Of a stretch of DNA of 64,000 nucleotides, positions 46,801-60,700 are shown piece after piece (the first letter of the stretch is position 1; every line of letters starts with the position of its first letter). A model generated the notes under the pieces. That model saw only the letters and a program-made list of their open reading frames with translations, did not search any database and was not told the DNA's origin. Made by a program: the position numbers and the translations under genes. Source of the DNA: Rotaria sp. Silwood1 (taxonomy: Eukaryota > Rotifera > Eurotatoria > Philodinida > Philodinidae); contig CAJNOP010000202.1 in the NCBI GenBank assembly GCA_905250075.1, positions 127,763 to 191,762 of the forward strand, given 5' to 3'.

Positions 46801-48840
46801 ATGAAAAATAAAATTCATGGTGACATTCCGATCTTATTACAACTAAAAGCTTGTTTGATAGGAAGTTATTCATAATTATCTTCCTAATCTTCTTCAAAAT
46901 CTTAAATTCTATCTTTTACACTGTCCTGTACGATGATCATATAGTAGTTTTTTGTTTTTAGTGTAGGGATGTATATTACAATACGATAATGATGTACATT
47001 TGTGGACATATTGTGAATATATTAGAGGAGAAAGTATACAAGATGAACCAAATATACTAGACAACGACCTTGAGGAGAGGATATATTGTAGAACTCACAT
47101 TTATTTTTGAAGAAAAATGGTGAATGTAAGTGATAAATCGAAGTCTTGCGTCCTTCTTCTATTACAGACTTAAACAATCGAGGACAACTGATATAATACT
47201 CTTTGTCCAGAGCTCCTTAGTAGTGGGAAAAGGTACCGAACGGTCTTAAACACTATACTCAGATTGTTTTAGAAAATCTTAGACTTTTCAAGTCTTCGTC
47301 AAAATTTAAATGGCTGCAATAGGTTTGAGAATGTTTTAAATAGTTGAGTTTTTGATTTTCGCACAGATAAAAATTTATATTCAAAATGTCAAGTATGATT
47401 GTTCATATAAAATCTATTGGCGATGCGTCAATATATTGTACAAAAAAATTTTACAACGTTTTATCCATGCGACGAAATTTTCGGTCACTTACCTAATACT
47501 ACTATTATAACATTGTCTAATATAATGGAAAAGTTTCGATCTAACAAGCCTTAATATTTTTCTGTCGAGTTCAAAACTTTATCAACATATTTTAAAATAA
47601 TCGCTAGTTACTCCACATAATAACATAATATACGTTTTCTCAAATCTTTAACTTACCTTGTATCGTTGTTTTCGTATCAAGGTGTGGTTGATAATTGATT
47701 TACTAGTTTTATTATTGTATTTGATGTTATACTTTGAGAATAAATACTAATTTTAGATCAATTAAAATTCTTCAAAGGATAATTTTTCCTTTCTATACAA
47801 TATTTAAATATGAATAGAATAGTGAAATAAATTGAATAATACATATTTCTCTTGAAAAGATCAATTGTCCTACCAGCGATTGTTCTGCTTTTTTGTGTAA
47901 AAATTAAACTCTTTCATATTTTGATTCATCGATGTTGACTACAAACTTACAGAACTGTCGCATATAAATTTTATCTGCATCCAGACGTAGTCGTTCTACG
48001 ATATTGTATTACCAACTATATAAGCTACGGTTTTCATCAAAACATAGTATAAGTGTAATCTCATTGTATAAAGTTTCAGTTTAATCTATTGTCAAGTAAT
48101 TGTTTTAGGTATGAAAAAAGAAAAATCATGTGTTTCAGTTTGACTCAAAATTACTCATACAATTCGTAAAAAAATAAATATAAATATCAAGTAATTTTCA
48201 GCTCGATGAAAACTTTATACAAGTATACTGCACTTATTACTCGTATATATTCGAATGAAAGTTGCAGTTACAGTTTAATTAGGTTCTAGCTGATGTATAA
48301 TAGTTGCATTAATGTCGTCAAATGTATGAGAAATTTTCGATGCCACATTTTCTCAGAAAATAGCTAATTTCTTTAATAATCATCTATACGAATAAATTTT
48401 TGCTATTTGTGATAGAAAAAAGACGAAGCCTTCTTTACCAAAATGATAATTTTATATATTTGTTTCAGTGAACTTAACTAACAGGACTTTATGGAACAAT
48501 TCAAAAAAGAACATTCCGGATGGAGGTTTTGGGGTTCGTAACACGAAAAATTTTGCTTCGAAATATTCTAATCATACTAATACAAACTATGAATACGATG
48601 TCATTAGATAAACTGTTTGCGAAAACAAAACTCTGCCCTTTATTGTTATCTTTTTCTCCCTTTCAATATGTTCTGTACTCAACGACCCGCACGTGTTAAC
48701 AGCACGTCGTATATAATTAGGCATAAATTCAATACATAAATATATGCATATCTTCTTTTTTCTCCACATATTCAACTTATTTTAGAAATTATCATTGTCT
48801 TCGTCTATTATTTTTTTTTAATCTAGACAAAAATATTATA
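43841..48840. other. Gene-free stretch with an extra copy of the duplicated flank
   Basis: The first 135 bp or so (to about 43975) match the sequence after mucin-like gene 2 (57701-57835). A third, flank-only copy of the duplicated segment lies at 45600-46900. At 44450-44590 the motif AAACGG or its complement recurs several times within 140 bp. No gene is supported; the minus-strand open frame at 48587-48775 has no recognisable content. Confidence 0.5.
45600..46900. repeat. Segmental duplication, flank-only copy B
   Basis: This stretch aligns with 38780-39990 in the same orientation. Matching blocks include TGTGAATCTATTAATTTTCG (45672), GAATAATACAGTACAAAATT (45851), GATAAGTTTAAAACAAAATG (46195) and ATGAAATTAGACAATGGTAT (46527). 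Its 3' part (about 46180-46620) also matches the flank before mucin-like gene 2 (about 54850-55200). No mucin gene follows it, so it is either a partial duplication or what remains after loss of a third gene. Confidence 0.65.
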
Positions 48841-50821
48841 ATGAATTTTGTATCAAAACTACAAGAGAAGGCATTAGGTGAAGCACCAACATCGTAAGTT
48901 TGTTTCTTTTTTTTCAAAATAATTTCATTACTTGCATTCACACTTATTGATCTTTATACTATTGCATAAAAAAAAGCAATATTATTTCATATAGTCAAAG
49001 ATTCAAAATTAAAGAAAGTATATGAATTAAACAATTCATTGTTCATTCTAGAGTACCAACACAACCTCGCTATGATGAATCACGTAAACAACATGCTATT
49101 GTATGGCGTGGTATACGACATGTTGAATATGTCGAAAAACCAATGCCACTAATATCGGATCCACGTGATATTCTTCTCAAAATAACAGCTACTACGATTT
49201 GTGGATCTGATCTACATCTTTATAATAATACTATTATAGATATGCATGATGGTGATATAATTGGTCATGAATTTATGGGTATTATTCAAGAAATAGGTGA
49301 TCAAGTACAAAAATTACATGTTGGTCAACGAGTTGTTGTTGCTTTTGATATTGCATGTGGTTCATGTGATTTTTGCAAGCGTGAAGAATATTCATGTTGT
49401 GATACTACGAATCCATCAAGATTAATGGAACAAATGTATGGTCAAAAGACGGCAGCTTTTTATGGTTATTCACACTTAACAGGTAATTTTGTCAAGTTTT
49501 TTTTTTTTTTTTAATAAAAAGAGAAATTTTTTTGTTAAGCCATAAAAACTATTGTAAAGTGATCGACTGAATCAAAATGATTAAAATATCGTGCATTTCG
49601 TTTATGTCTCTACACAGAGAAATCACAAAATTTCGTTTTTTTTTAACTTAACAAAAGTACATCATTGAGTTCTCTATGAAGATAGATGTTTGAAATCCTA
49701 TTGCTTTATTAACATAATGATGTAATGTTTCAATATATCCGAAGTTTTCACCATTGATTATTTGGTACATATTTTTATATAAGATAAATTAATTAAAGAC
49801 TTGCACGATAATACTTTGATTTCCTACTATAACATAGTAACAAGTTTTTTTTTTACAAATAATGAAGCAATGTATTATCAGAGAACAACAAACTATGCAG
49901 TATTGTAATCATTTTGACTCATTAGATATTTTATTTTTAACATATAAAAAATAACATCTCCTATTATTTTATTTTTTCATGAATAGGTGGTGTACCTGGT
50001 GGACAAGCAGAATATGTACGAGTACCATTTGCAGATGTTAATTGTCTACCAATTCCAGATGATGTACCAGATAATAAAGCACTTTATCTATCAGACATCA
50101 TTCCTACAGCATATCATGGTTGTGAAATTGGAAATGTAAAGAAAGATTCTGTCGTAGCCATATGGGGTCTTGGACCAATTGGATTGCTTGAAGCACGTTG
50201 GTGTCAAATTTTAGGTGCTAAACGTATCATTGGTATTGATTGTGTTCCTGAAAGACTTGATATTGCTAGTAAACATCTTGGTATTGAAACAATTAATTTC
50301 AAAGAATATGATACAACAAAAAAACTTCTTGAAATGGTAATATTTTTTTCTTTTTTTTTTTTGTTGAATAAAAGAATCATTCATTTGTTTAGGTTCCTGG
50401 TGGTGTTGATTGTTCATTAGAAGCAGCTGGTTTCGATTATGCTAAATCACTTTTACATAAGATTGAACGTTTTCTTAATATGGAAACAGATGCTGGTGAT
50501 ATTCTTAAAGAAATGATAATTTGTACACGAAAAGCAGGTACAATATCACTTATTGGTGTTTATAATAATACAGTAAATCATTTTCCTATTGGACCAATGA
50601 TGGAAAAACATTTAATTGTTACTGGTGGTCAATCATTTACACAAAAACATTGGAAAATGTGTCTAGAAAAAATTCGTTCAGGTGAAATGGATCCAACATT
50701 TGTTGTTTCACATCATATTACATTAAGTCAAGCACCTGATTATTATAAACAATTCGATAATAAAGCTCATGGAGCATTAAAATGTTTTATTAGACCAGAT
50801 AATGTTATAGAAGGAAAATAA
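48841..50821 (+). CDS. Zinc-dependent alcohol dehydrogenase, formaldehyde-dehydrogenase-like
   Basis: Four exons (48841-48893, 49052-49482, 49987-50336, 50393-50821) give 420 residues. This is a medium-chain dehydrogenase with both zinc sites. The catalytic site has Cys in TTICGSDLHLY (about 68) and His-Glu in IIGHEFMG (about 90-91). The structural site is Cys-x2-Cys-x2-Cys-x7-Cys in ACGSCDFCKREEYSCC. The NAD(P)-binding Rossmann motif is AIWGLGPIGLL. The phrases GYSHLTG, GGQAEYVRVP and GVYNNTVNHFPIG define the formaldehyde-dehydrogenase-like branch, which is widespread in bacteria and fungi and oxidises aldehydes or alcohols in the cytosol; the substrate here is unknown. The residue after TT is Ile, not Val. 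An AATAAA lies at 50889-50894. Gain from a non-animal source is possible. Confidence 0.9.
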
Positions 50822-53800
50822 TGTAGATAGTTAACTATTGTTTTTTTTATAATCTAGCATTATGTTTAATTTAGCCATTTTAACTTTTAATAAAGTAAAT
50901 ATTTATCAACCGATATATTTATTCGATATCATTAGAATCTGTATATTTAAAGTCTATTTTATTGTGAATGGTAAATGATTTCGTTTCCCATATTTTTTTA
51001 GATAGATTTTTACAAATTAGATAAATTATGTAAGTTAATGTTAATATATCAGAAGAATTTCAACAAAGTGATTTACAACAAAAAAAACATTAACTTAAAC
51101 TTGACAACTTGGTATAATCTATATTACCATGATCTAGATCAAAGTTTACCTAATTGATTTTTTTTGTGAATTTACAACTTTTGTTGCAAAAAAAAAACAA
51201 TTGCTCAATCTATAATATTATTGATGAATTACATGCTGTCTTTTTATAGAAATAACTATCAAACTGAAGCATAATGTCACAAAGATCGATAAATGCAAAC
51301 TGTGTTGTACAGAATTATTCTATACAAAAATTCTATGCAATGTGAAATAAAATCAAATATTATATGAAATGTCAAAGAAAAATAAAAATTTTAACTAAAT
51401 TCGTACCATAAGAATATCTTAGTTTTGATTTGTAGTACTTTTGTGCCATATTTACATCGTACGGTATCATCATTCTAATAATTGTTCAGTTCAACTTGGA
51501 TATTAATATCATAATGAAAATTCATATTGATCAAAGAAAGTTTATATTTATTTTGCTGAAGTCATTTAATAATAGTTCTTGAGAGTCGAGTTCTTTTTCC
51601 ATGCGTAAAAAATATGAACTGTAGATAATGAAAGACTTTGGTATGAACCGTACGAAACAGTTGATTTAGATGTACATAAATGAGTCGAAGAATTATCTAA
51701 TGGTACAGATGTTGATGATAAAACGACAGAAGTGTTGCTACGAGCTAGTACAATTGAAGAAAACAGCGATTAAGTGAACTCACTGATCTTGTTAATTGAG
51801 ACCTTTTCAAGTAGTTTAATCGATGATTCAACGCCTCATGAAATTAAATTTATCCCGCTGTACTTTTCTATACTCATACTTTCGCTATAATTTTAACAAT
51901 AGATAGAACCTTTGCAAGAAGGATTCGTTTTTCCTCTCTGATACAATGAGTCGCGCTCACACACACTACGAAAATGATATCCAGATCATTTTTCGACTGT
52001 GTACTGTTTGTTCAGATCGGTTCTATTTTAAACTATTCTATTATGATAAATATATCTTATTGATAACGAATGATGTATAAATGATGGGACAGTTTGATTT
52101 TCCGTTTTTGAAGAATGAAAACACTATTTAAAAGCACTATTCTCTGTTCATGTGGCAGGAGATTTTCCGCTTTGTAAAAAATGTGGTCACGATATTTTAA
52201 ACAAGTTTTTTTTATCCACGAGACATTGTAAATATTGACGGCTAGTTCATTTTCCAATTTTGATCTCCTATTATATTTCTGTGGACATCTATCAATTTAT
52301 ACAAGCTTGTGCTCATTAGTTTCGATGCTAAATGTAATGTATTTAGCACCACTGGATTAAAAACAAAATTTATGCTCAGTACTCTCAAGATCTTCTTGGT
52401 TCTTCTTTTGCTTTCGAAATTCGTGTTTTATAAAGTTAGCACGCTCGATGAATGGTTTATGATAATATCATTAGATGTAGAATTGAATTTTGAACCAGAT
52501 GGTGTATTACTTAAATCGAACAATGAAACTCTTTAGATTGTACCGAATTAAAAATAGACAATGGCGTACAACTGTCAGAAAAGTCTTGTGCCTTATTTTC
52601 TAATTATTGCTTGAAAAATTGTTCTTTCAATTGTTTTTTATTTTTCTAAAATTTTGAAGTATTGCTAGATGTATTATATTGCGAATTTTGGCGAAACTGT
52701 TATTCCAATATATTTTTAATAATTATTCTGTTTTCTGGTATTTGCAGTTCAACAACTGAGTGATTGTCAATCTTTTCGATTTGTCTGTGACAAAAGATAT
52801 GTATTGAAAGACCAAAGTAAACAGTTTTGTAGATTGAAAAATTTTCTATTGTATAAATTTAGAATGACGTCTTTAAACTGTGTTGGTGTCTTAAAAAAAT
52901 AAGAAAATTAAAGTGTTCTATGCTTTTTGAGACATGTATTACATGAATGACAATCGAATAAACAACAATAGCTTTGTTCGTTCGATAAGAAATCTTTAGA
53001 TTGCTATATATTGCCTTCATTGCAATCAACTTGATTTACTTTAGTATTTCATATATTTTTGTACAGCTTTTTAAATAATACAATTGAGTAACCTATAAGA
53101 ACAATTTTCAAGGTTTTTAACAAGAATTTTCGAAAAAAAAAAACAACTTAACAATTTCAATATAGTGTCTGCAGGTTACGAGTAGGATTTTCTCTTTTAT
53201 AGAGATAAGTCTATTAATTAGTCTAATTTTGACAATTTTTTATGTGGTTTTTAAAGACTGTGATTACCGATCAGTTTAATTAACAGTTTACCTAATTCAA
53301 TCATTTTTTCCTATTCTACATGAACTAAACAAACACCCATTAGCATGTCTATTTGAATAGAAGCCTTTTTTCTTTCATTCTTTGTCTTAGATTGTTCGAT
53401 AATATTTAATGGTGTAAAAATAGGAATGGATTGTTTAGTAAAGTTTTTTTTTTTTCTATTTTGAGAGTCATTCAATCAAAAATGTAATCAAGCAATAACA
53501 GTTCTTCTACTTGAAGAGAAAGAAATTCTGTTTGTCATGACTTCTGTGTGATGAATTTTGTATAATACAGTGAATATGGAGTAAAAAGTCTATTTTTATG
53601 TTATTCTCATGAACTTTGTGGTATTTTCTATTGAAGTGAATTATTAACATATCTTCCATGGGATTAAAAAGAATAAAAACTTTCATGAATTATATTTTAA
53701 AAATACGAAAAAAAACTGACATTTTTAGATAATAAACTGGACGTGTAAAAATTGTTTATATTTTAAGTTGATTGATTAGAATAAAAATTTTAATGAAAAT

Positions 53801-54220
53801 GTTTTTCTATTTTTTAAATTCCTCAATATCAACAACATTATTTTATTATTGATTCTGTAATTTCAATTATATATACAATAACAGACAAGCTATCCTATCT
53901 TACTTCGTAAGATAGATTTCATTATTTAATAGATAGAAAATCTTCTAATTATCACATCAATCATTAAAATATTTCTATGTTAATCCTATACCATATGTGC
54001 CGTAAAATATAACATATCGTATTTTTCTTTTTTACACGTAAAAATCGAATAACAAATTTATTCCTTGATACTTAAAGATATTTAATGTATGAAAAAAACA
54101 GATTATTTGAGAAAAAACACTCTTATGACTTGAAAAAAAACCTTGATAACTTATTACAAAAAAAACACTCGAAATCCTATTCTATAATACAAATAATATT
54201 TTTTTTTCTTTTTGTTATTA
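50822..54220. other. Gene-free AT-rich stretch
   Basis: I see no supported gene. Two weak items are noted only. One is a coding-like stretch at about 51640-51770 (YEPYETVDLDVH, TTEVLLRAST) with internal stops. The other is a 54-codon frame at 52372-52536 that starts with a hydrophobic leader (MLSTLKIFLVLLLLSKFVF). Neither has splice support or a recognised family. Confidence 0.4.
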
Positions 54221-56350
54221 CATCTTATGAAACCTGCTTATATTATTTCATTATTATGTTGTTTGATAAAAATTCCATTGTAACGAATCATCAAAAGCAT
54301 CATGAACCATTAGTTGAAAAATTTTTTTCAATACAAGATGGATTGATGATTGCCATTTCGGTTGAATATCTTTTTTTATCGTTTGTTTAACACAGTCAGT
54401 TTTAGAGTTTTACACCAAAAAAAAATCTCACCAAAAAAAGTAAATTAAAGAAAGCAAAAAGAAAAGAAAAGAGTTGTGAATGTTTTCATAAATCTTTATA
54501 TACACATTGTTTTTTTTGTTTTTTTGAAAATAGGTTGGTCGCTGAGGTAAGTTTCGTAATAAATAACTCAGATATAGATGATTGAAAAATTACAACTACT
54601 GAAACAAACAGGCTAGCATTTGAGTGTTACTCTAAAAAAAGAAAGAGAGAGAGAGGTACATATATAAATTTTTTCATTGAAACAATTGAAACTTGTATTT
54701 CATCTGTTGTTTCTATTATTATTGAAGTATGTTTGTGACCTTCAACTAAAAATTTAAATGTATTAATAATAAATCTATATAGATCAATCAGACTCTTCAT
54801 CGTGATTACAACATTGTATGGAATGGTGAGTATACAAATTTTTGTTCTATTCATAAGCAGATAAGTTTTGAAAAAAAACAATGAACAATTACCGTCCAAT
54901 TTTTTTAGTACTATTAAAAAAACAAGTAACATGAAAAACAAACTAAACGTACGGTCTATAGAACTATTTATCAGAGATGGAATCAGTTCATTCTTTTTTT
55001 GTCAAGTTCAAATTGAATTCTATCACGAGTTATAATAAAGTAACGATATTATTAGAGTATGAGTTTTAAATAGGATTGATTTGAAATAAAAGCTATCTTA
55101 TCTGTATTATATATACTTTATGTACGGAAATGTGACATAATGAAATTAGAAAATAGTATTGATGTACGAAAGACATAACATGAAAATATTACTTATGACA
55201 TTGATATGCAAAAACAAGATGTTTTTAACTGTACTTGTATTTTTGAAAATATATTTACCTCTGGAGAAAAAGCCATACAAATGAAACATTCGACAAAAAA
55301 GAAATATCTTTTCATATTATTTTAATAGTTGCTTTTATTTGTCTTTAATGCAAATTTTCATCAATGTCTTATGTAGAAACATCTATAGCAGCATTCTTCC
55401 ACACGTACACTTAATCTATTCGTCCATTAATACATAATCACGTAAAAAAATTGAAAGAGAAATACATACTGAATAAATTTTGATATTTAAAAAGAAAAAC
55501 AATTACTATCAGATTTTTTTTCTTGTCAAATCGACAAAATATCCATGTTATTAGCAGATCAATTTAAGGTATATACAGTAAGTTTTTTTTTCTATTAGTT
55601 ATATTTTCTTTCGAACTCCATTAGTGAGATTTTTTATCTTCACCTGAAGAAAATTCAGAATTTTTCCTATATAAATTCATTGAGTTCTTTTTCTCTTAAA
55701 GAGCATTTTATAGGTTGCTTTGGTAGAGATTTGATAATGAGTGGAAAAGTAATGTTTAAGATATTAGAGAAAACTTTCAAAATACAAATTAACATAAATT
55801 CTTGAAATAATTCAGTTAAGTCAAGCTAAAGACATATCAAAAATGAATACGAACAACAAATATTTGTTATAGATATCTTATTTTTGTTCTCTTATTAACT
55901 AAAGTTTCACGTCAAAAAAAAAACAACAGATAAACCAACAAATTTCATGTTCAAAACTACTAGAAGTTATGTCATAACTGTTTTATTAATTCGTTATGCG
56001 ATGTTCCGACTATAAAAATGAAGGGATGACAATTGTTATTGTTTTCGGTTGTCTCCTGAAGTACAAAACAAAACAGACAAAACTTTTATTTTCATTTTTC
56101 AAGTTGAAAAATAAACAACTAGTTGTTCGTCATCTTTCATTCGCACTATTCCATTTTACATTAAAATAATTTGAATGTCTTCTGAAATAATGATGTACTC
56201 TAATATAATGCTAAGAATTTCTTTATAAATTTTCTAGATCAAGATGAAATTATTTTTTTCTTGTATAATTAATTGCATTCAAAAAAAAAAAGCAATTTTT
56301 TTGTTTATTACGTGTAGAAATAGTTAATAATAATTCACTCGTGTCCGATA
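54221..56350. repeat. Segmental duplication, copy C flank (upstream of mucin-like gene 2)
   Basis: This flank corresponds to the sequence upstream of mucin-like gene 1. Examples are GTTTGATAAAAATTCCATTG-type sequence at 54260 against 37505, CAGATAAGTTTTGAAAAAAA at 54856 against 39373, and CGAACTCCATTAGTGAG at 55611 against 40770. It is shorter than copy A, with several deletions. It ends at the 10 N gap just before gene 2. Confidence 0.65.
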
Positions 56351-56360
56351 NNNNNNNNNN
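56351..56360. other. Assembly gap (10 N) hiding mucin gene 2 first exons
   Basis: In copy A, roughly 1.2 kb separates the sequence equivalent to the left side of this gap (about 41410) from that on the right (about 42600). That interval holds the signal-peptide exon and the first Cys/stalk exon. Only 10 N stand here, so the gap likely conceals those exons, unless they were deleted. Confidence 0.7.
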
Positions 56361-56435
56361 TTTTTTTTTAAATTTGAATTATTAATGTGTTCTTGAGCAG
56401 CATTATTTTATGTTCGTTTTACTCTTTAAAAATAG

Positions 56436-57700
56436 CAACAACAACATTGACAACTACGACTTCATCAAGTTCAACATCAACAACTAGCACTTCGACATTA
56501 ACTGATCGTACCTCAACTTCCAGTACTAGTACTTCGACAACGAGCACTGCTAGCACTAGTACTTCGACAACAAGCACTGCTAGCACTAGTACTTCGACAA
56601 CGAGCACTGCTAGCACTAGTACTTCGACATCAACTGATAGTACCTCTACTTCCAGTACTAGTACTAGTACTTCAACAACGAGAACTGATAGCACTAGCAC
56701 TTCGACCTCAACTTCCAGTAGTAGTACTAGTACTTCGACCACAACTTTCAGTAGTAGTACTAGCACTTCGACTTCAACTTCAAGTATCTCAACTAGCAGT
56801 ACTAGTAGTAGCACATCAACGACGAGTACAACGAGCACTAGCACATCAAGTTCTAGTACAAGTACTTCAACTTCTACTAGTAGTACTAGTACATCAACTA
56901 GCAGTACTACTATTACTTCAACTACTAGCACTACTACAACTTCAACTACGAGTACTTCTACCACCTCAACGAGCAGCACTAGTACTACTTCAACTACAAG
57001 TACATCTACAAGTAAGGTTAAAGAGGAAGTGATGCGTAATCACAATAAATAGCTTATATGAAACTATTTGTTCTTACACTTCAAAAGAAAATAAGTAGTC
57101 TCTTAGATAATAGAAATAATAGAGGACTGAACTCATCAAGGATACAAACAAAACATTTGCAATTAACTGATTCCTTAATCAGTTATATTTAAATAAGTAT
57201 ACAAAGTTTAAATAGTTTCGACTATTTTATCGAGTTAATCATATAAAAATGTGGTATTTTCGTGACATTCAGGATTGATAATTTTAAATAGACTATTTTT
57301 ATTAGCTACGACGACAACGACGACTACACGCTGCTTTGATAAATGTTATCAAATAGACTGTGAAAGAGGCTATACATGTGAGATAAATTGTCCTAATACA
57401 ACTTGTGCAACACCAACTATAACATCAACAATATCAACAACATCTGTTAGTTTATCGACATCAAGCTGTCAAGAACTTGAAGCTGAATTAACACGAGTAA
57501 AATTAGGTTTAGGTCTTGGTTTAGGTGGTGGTATGGCAGCAACTACTGGATTAGCTGTTGGTACTTATGTTTATTTTTCAAGACAGTAAGAACATTGCTT
57601 CTATAGTAATAACTTCAATTTTGAACTATCTTTTTCTTATAGGCTGGCACAGTATACATTGCCATCATCACTAGGAGCGGAACATTTCACTCGATTTTAA
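56436..57700 (+). CDS. Mucin-like single-pass membrane protein 2, 5' end missing
   Basis: Three visible exons (56436-57011, 57306-57585, 57643-57700) encode the C-terminal part of a paralogue of the gene at 41500-43840. The first is a Thr/Ser stalk of about 190 residues. The next has a Cys segment (RCFDKCYQIDCERGYTCEIN, with more Cys than gene 1), the conserved juxtamembrane CQELEAELTRVK, and a membrane span (LGLGLGLGGGMAATTGLAVG). The last gives a short tail ending HFTRF. Exon phases match gene 1 exactly. Signal-peptide and head exons are absent, probably in the adjacent 10 N gap. The stalk contains three near-identical 30 bp repeats (56525-56614). Likely a cell-surface glycoprotein; partners unknown. 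Confidence 0.75.
56525..56614 (+). repeat. 30 bp coding minisatellite (3 units)
   Basis: Three consecutive 30 bp units encode Thr-Ser-Thr-Ser-Thr-Thr-Ser-Thr-Ala-Ser. Units 1 and 3 are identical and unit 2 differs by one base. A partial fourth unit follows before the sequence diverges. The near-identity points to recent expansion by whole decapeptides, which keeps the frame. Confidence 0.9.
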
Positions 57701-60700
57701 TATTATACTATCCAGTTTAAAAGATATTGACTTTTGTATTTGAACAATAAGACAATTATTTAATGAAATACATTTTATTTTATCGTGTGATTTTATTTTA
57801 TTCAAGAGTATTCGATTAATAAAATATTTATATTTTTCATTTCATTTCATTTAGAATAGATCATCTTAACAATGACAAAAAAAAATTATATGTACTCAAT
57901 CAAATGAATTGACAACAAATTTTTAATGAGAGTAGCCGTCAAGGAAGAGTTAGTAATCTAGTGTAGTTACATTCATTAGATTATTCTTAGAAAGAATCCT
58001 TTCCCTAAGAATGACTGCATTATTAGAATAGTTTGATCTCATAGAATGTTATAACAAACAATGAATAACTGATAATCTCAATATTGTTCGTTTCAGAGCG
58101 CGAAACCTAATCGAATGGAAAATTTCTGCAGAACAGTCGAATCAAATCAAGTTTGAGACGTCTTATTTGGCTTTTTTTCGTTCCATCATGTAATAACGTT
58201 ACATGTTAATGATGATTGATTTACATGAGCAATACATACAAGAGAACACAACATCTATTTAGAAGTTGTAATTGACTTCCTCTAATTGTTGTAAATGCAT
58301 TTGTTAACTATGAACGTTTAATCAAATAACGAATATGTATGATATAATCAAGTGATTATTTTGATAAGTTAAACACTTTCTTGATCTATATTTATTGACA
58401 ACTGTAGAGAGAGTCTTTTGTTTTATTAAATATCATCATAGAAATAATGTATTCATTGTTAACCATAGACATGTATAAGTAGAGCGACATGTTGATCAGT
58501 TCATATCGATACTATTTAATTATACTTACTCATTTATTCTTTTTCAAATGTTTTGGTTATTGCTTTTGAATGAAGTATTATAAAAATAAAAACGATCTTC
58601 TGTGATTTTATTGTTAAGTGTTTTGGTTAATTTTCGTAGCCGTTAGTTCTTGCTGGTTCAATTTTACGACATGCACTCATGTTGTGAAATATCGATTATT
58701 CAAGAATTAAATACAGTCTTATTTCTAGGAAAGATCGGCGTAGAAGTTCTCCGAGTAATTTTATTCTGTACAATCTATTTTCTTACATACGGATGATATT
58801 ATAGAACTAAATGAGCATAAAATATGTATAGATATACCACGTATATATAAGTTGATGAAAACAGTAGAATAATTATCTTACGAAGAAAAAAGCAGAACAT
58901 GTATATCAAATATGGTGTACGAGAACAGTAACATTAAATCTATTCTTAGTGAAAGTCGAATTGAATCGATGGAAGATTTTTTCAGTCGTTTCGGGCTTTA
59001 GTTCGTTTCTTTCTTTTTCTTCTCAGCAATGCCAACAAATTTTTTTCTCAAAAGAAACAATTTTGAATTCTTTAAAAACTACATATTTCTATTCATGTAA
59101 ATATGTACTCTCATTTTTTTTACACGTGATACGAACAGTTGATCTAACATATACAAATTCCTAAAACAAATTCGTAACGGTTTGTTTTTTTGCCGTATAT
59201 TTTCACGTTATTTAAACTGTTTTTAATAAATTGTTGGCGTTGCGCATCTCGTGTTATTGATTCCAATAGGAAAAAAACGAAAAACATGGAAGCAGCATTT
59301 GAGACCGAAACGTCATCGTACCGAAACCGGAAATTAACAGAACTCAGTCTCAATCTCAACTGAAAGTATAGAAAAACTCAAAGATCCAACAGGATATACT
59401 TCATAGCTCATCATATTCTATTGCAACTCGTTGATCCTCGGAGAAAACTGTGAACTTGGAAGGAGTGTGTTCCATTCATCAAAAAAAAAGAAAAAAACTA
59501 GAACTCATTACGCATTCCATTTTTTCTCGAAAGAACTGAATGAATGATACATATCCAGTTCCTCTATCGTGAACTCATACAAATCTAATGTGGATACAAA
59601 GGTCATTTGTGCACATATTAGAAAATGAATAGTCTGTCTACTGAAAAATAACAAGTTGTCTGATTAAAAAATGTAATTCGATCAAATTTATTCTTACCAA
59701 TTGTATTTGATCGTTACTTTGCAATTGTCAACTTTTATCAATATGGTGTCGAATATTTGATTATTTGCGAAACGTTGGTAAAAATTTCAGTCACTTATTT
59801 TTAGAGGGATGTCATGATATTCATGATTCAAATATTGAGACTCAAAACATATCTATTAGATTATTCATTTAATGAATTTCTGGTATCCATATACTATTGA
59901 ATTAACAAGTCCCAAGGACTTTAGTGTAGCGAGTTGAATATTTGCTCTTTCTAGATATTGCGATTTGTAACTAGTGGTTATCCAGCGTATCAATTTTATG
60001 TGATTTCTGTACCATAATGGACCATTTATTCGGTGAGAAAGACAACATTTCATTCACTAACAATATTTAATTTCCTATGTATTTTACTTGGCCTGTCGTT
60101 ATTAGGAGCATTACTCCTAATCAAGACAAATTCAATTACTCAAAAAACTATCTCTAATTACTTGGTTAACTTTCAAGATAATTAAATAAATTTTGAATAA
60201 ATCAATGCATCAAGTATTTCTCTTCCAATTATTACAGAAAATTAATAAATTTCGTAAAAATTCTTTAAAAAGACAGAAAATTTTCATGTCACTGAAGAAG
60301 TTGTTTCGATTTGGAATATTACCTGTATTAAAAGCATCCAAAGCACCATAATAATATTCTTTTTCAGCTTATGAAAATCATCAGAAGATCTCATTTAAAT
60401 ATTTTCTGGACACAAGCTGTATTGAAACAATTCATGCTTCAATAAACAAATCAAAGAATGAAACCAATGTAAAGAAAAACAGTGTATTTTAAATCAATCT
60501 CTTTTTTTTGTATTTTAGGACATTTCAGTTAACTAAAGAAGCATTTTCGAGTAAGATTCCAGAAATAGAAAACTAAATCAGTATTTTTTCTTCTTCATAA
60601 ATATGATCCGATAGAGCGTACTGAGCTGATTAGGAGAAAACTTTCAGTTTTTCCCGATGATCTCTAACAAGCAGGTCAATTTTCGATAATTGGAAAATTA

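Noticed and set aside
52309-52536. 75-codon frame with hydrophobic leader
   Set aside because: Its reported start is GTG. From the first ATG only 54 codons remain, with no recognised family or neighbouring exons.
56419-56979. 186-codon Val/Leu-rich frame on the minus strand
   Set aside because: It is the complement of the Thr/Ser repeat in mucin-like gene 2 and has no independent support.
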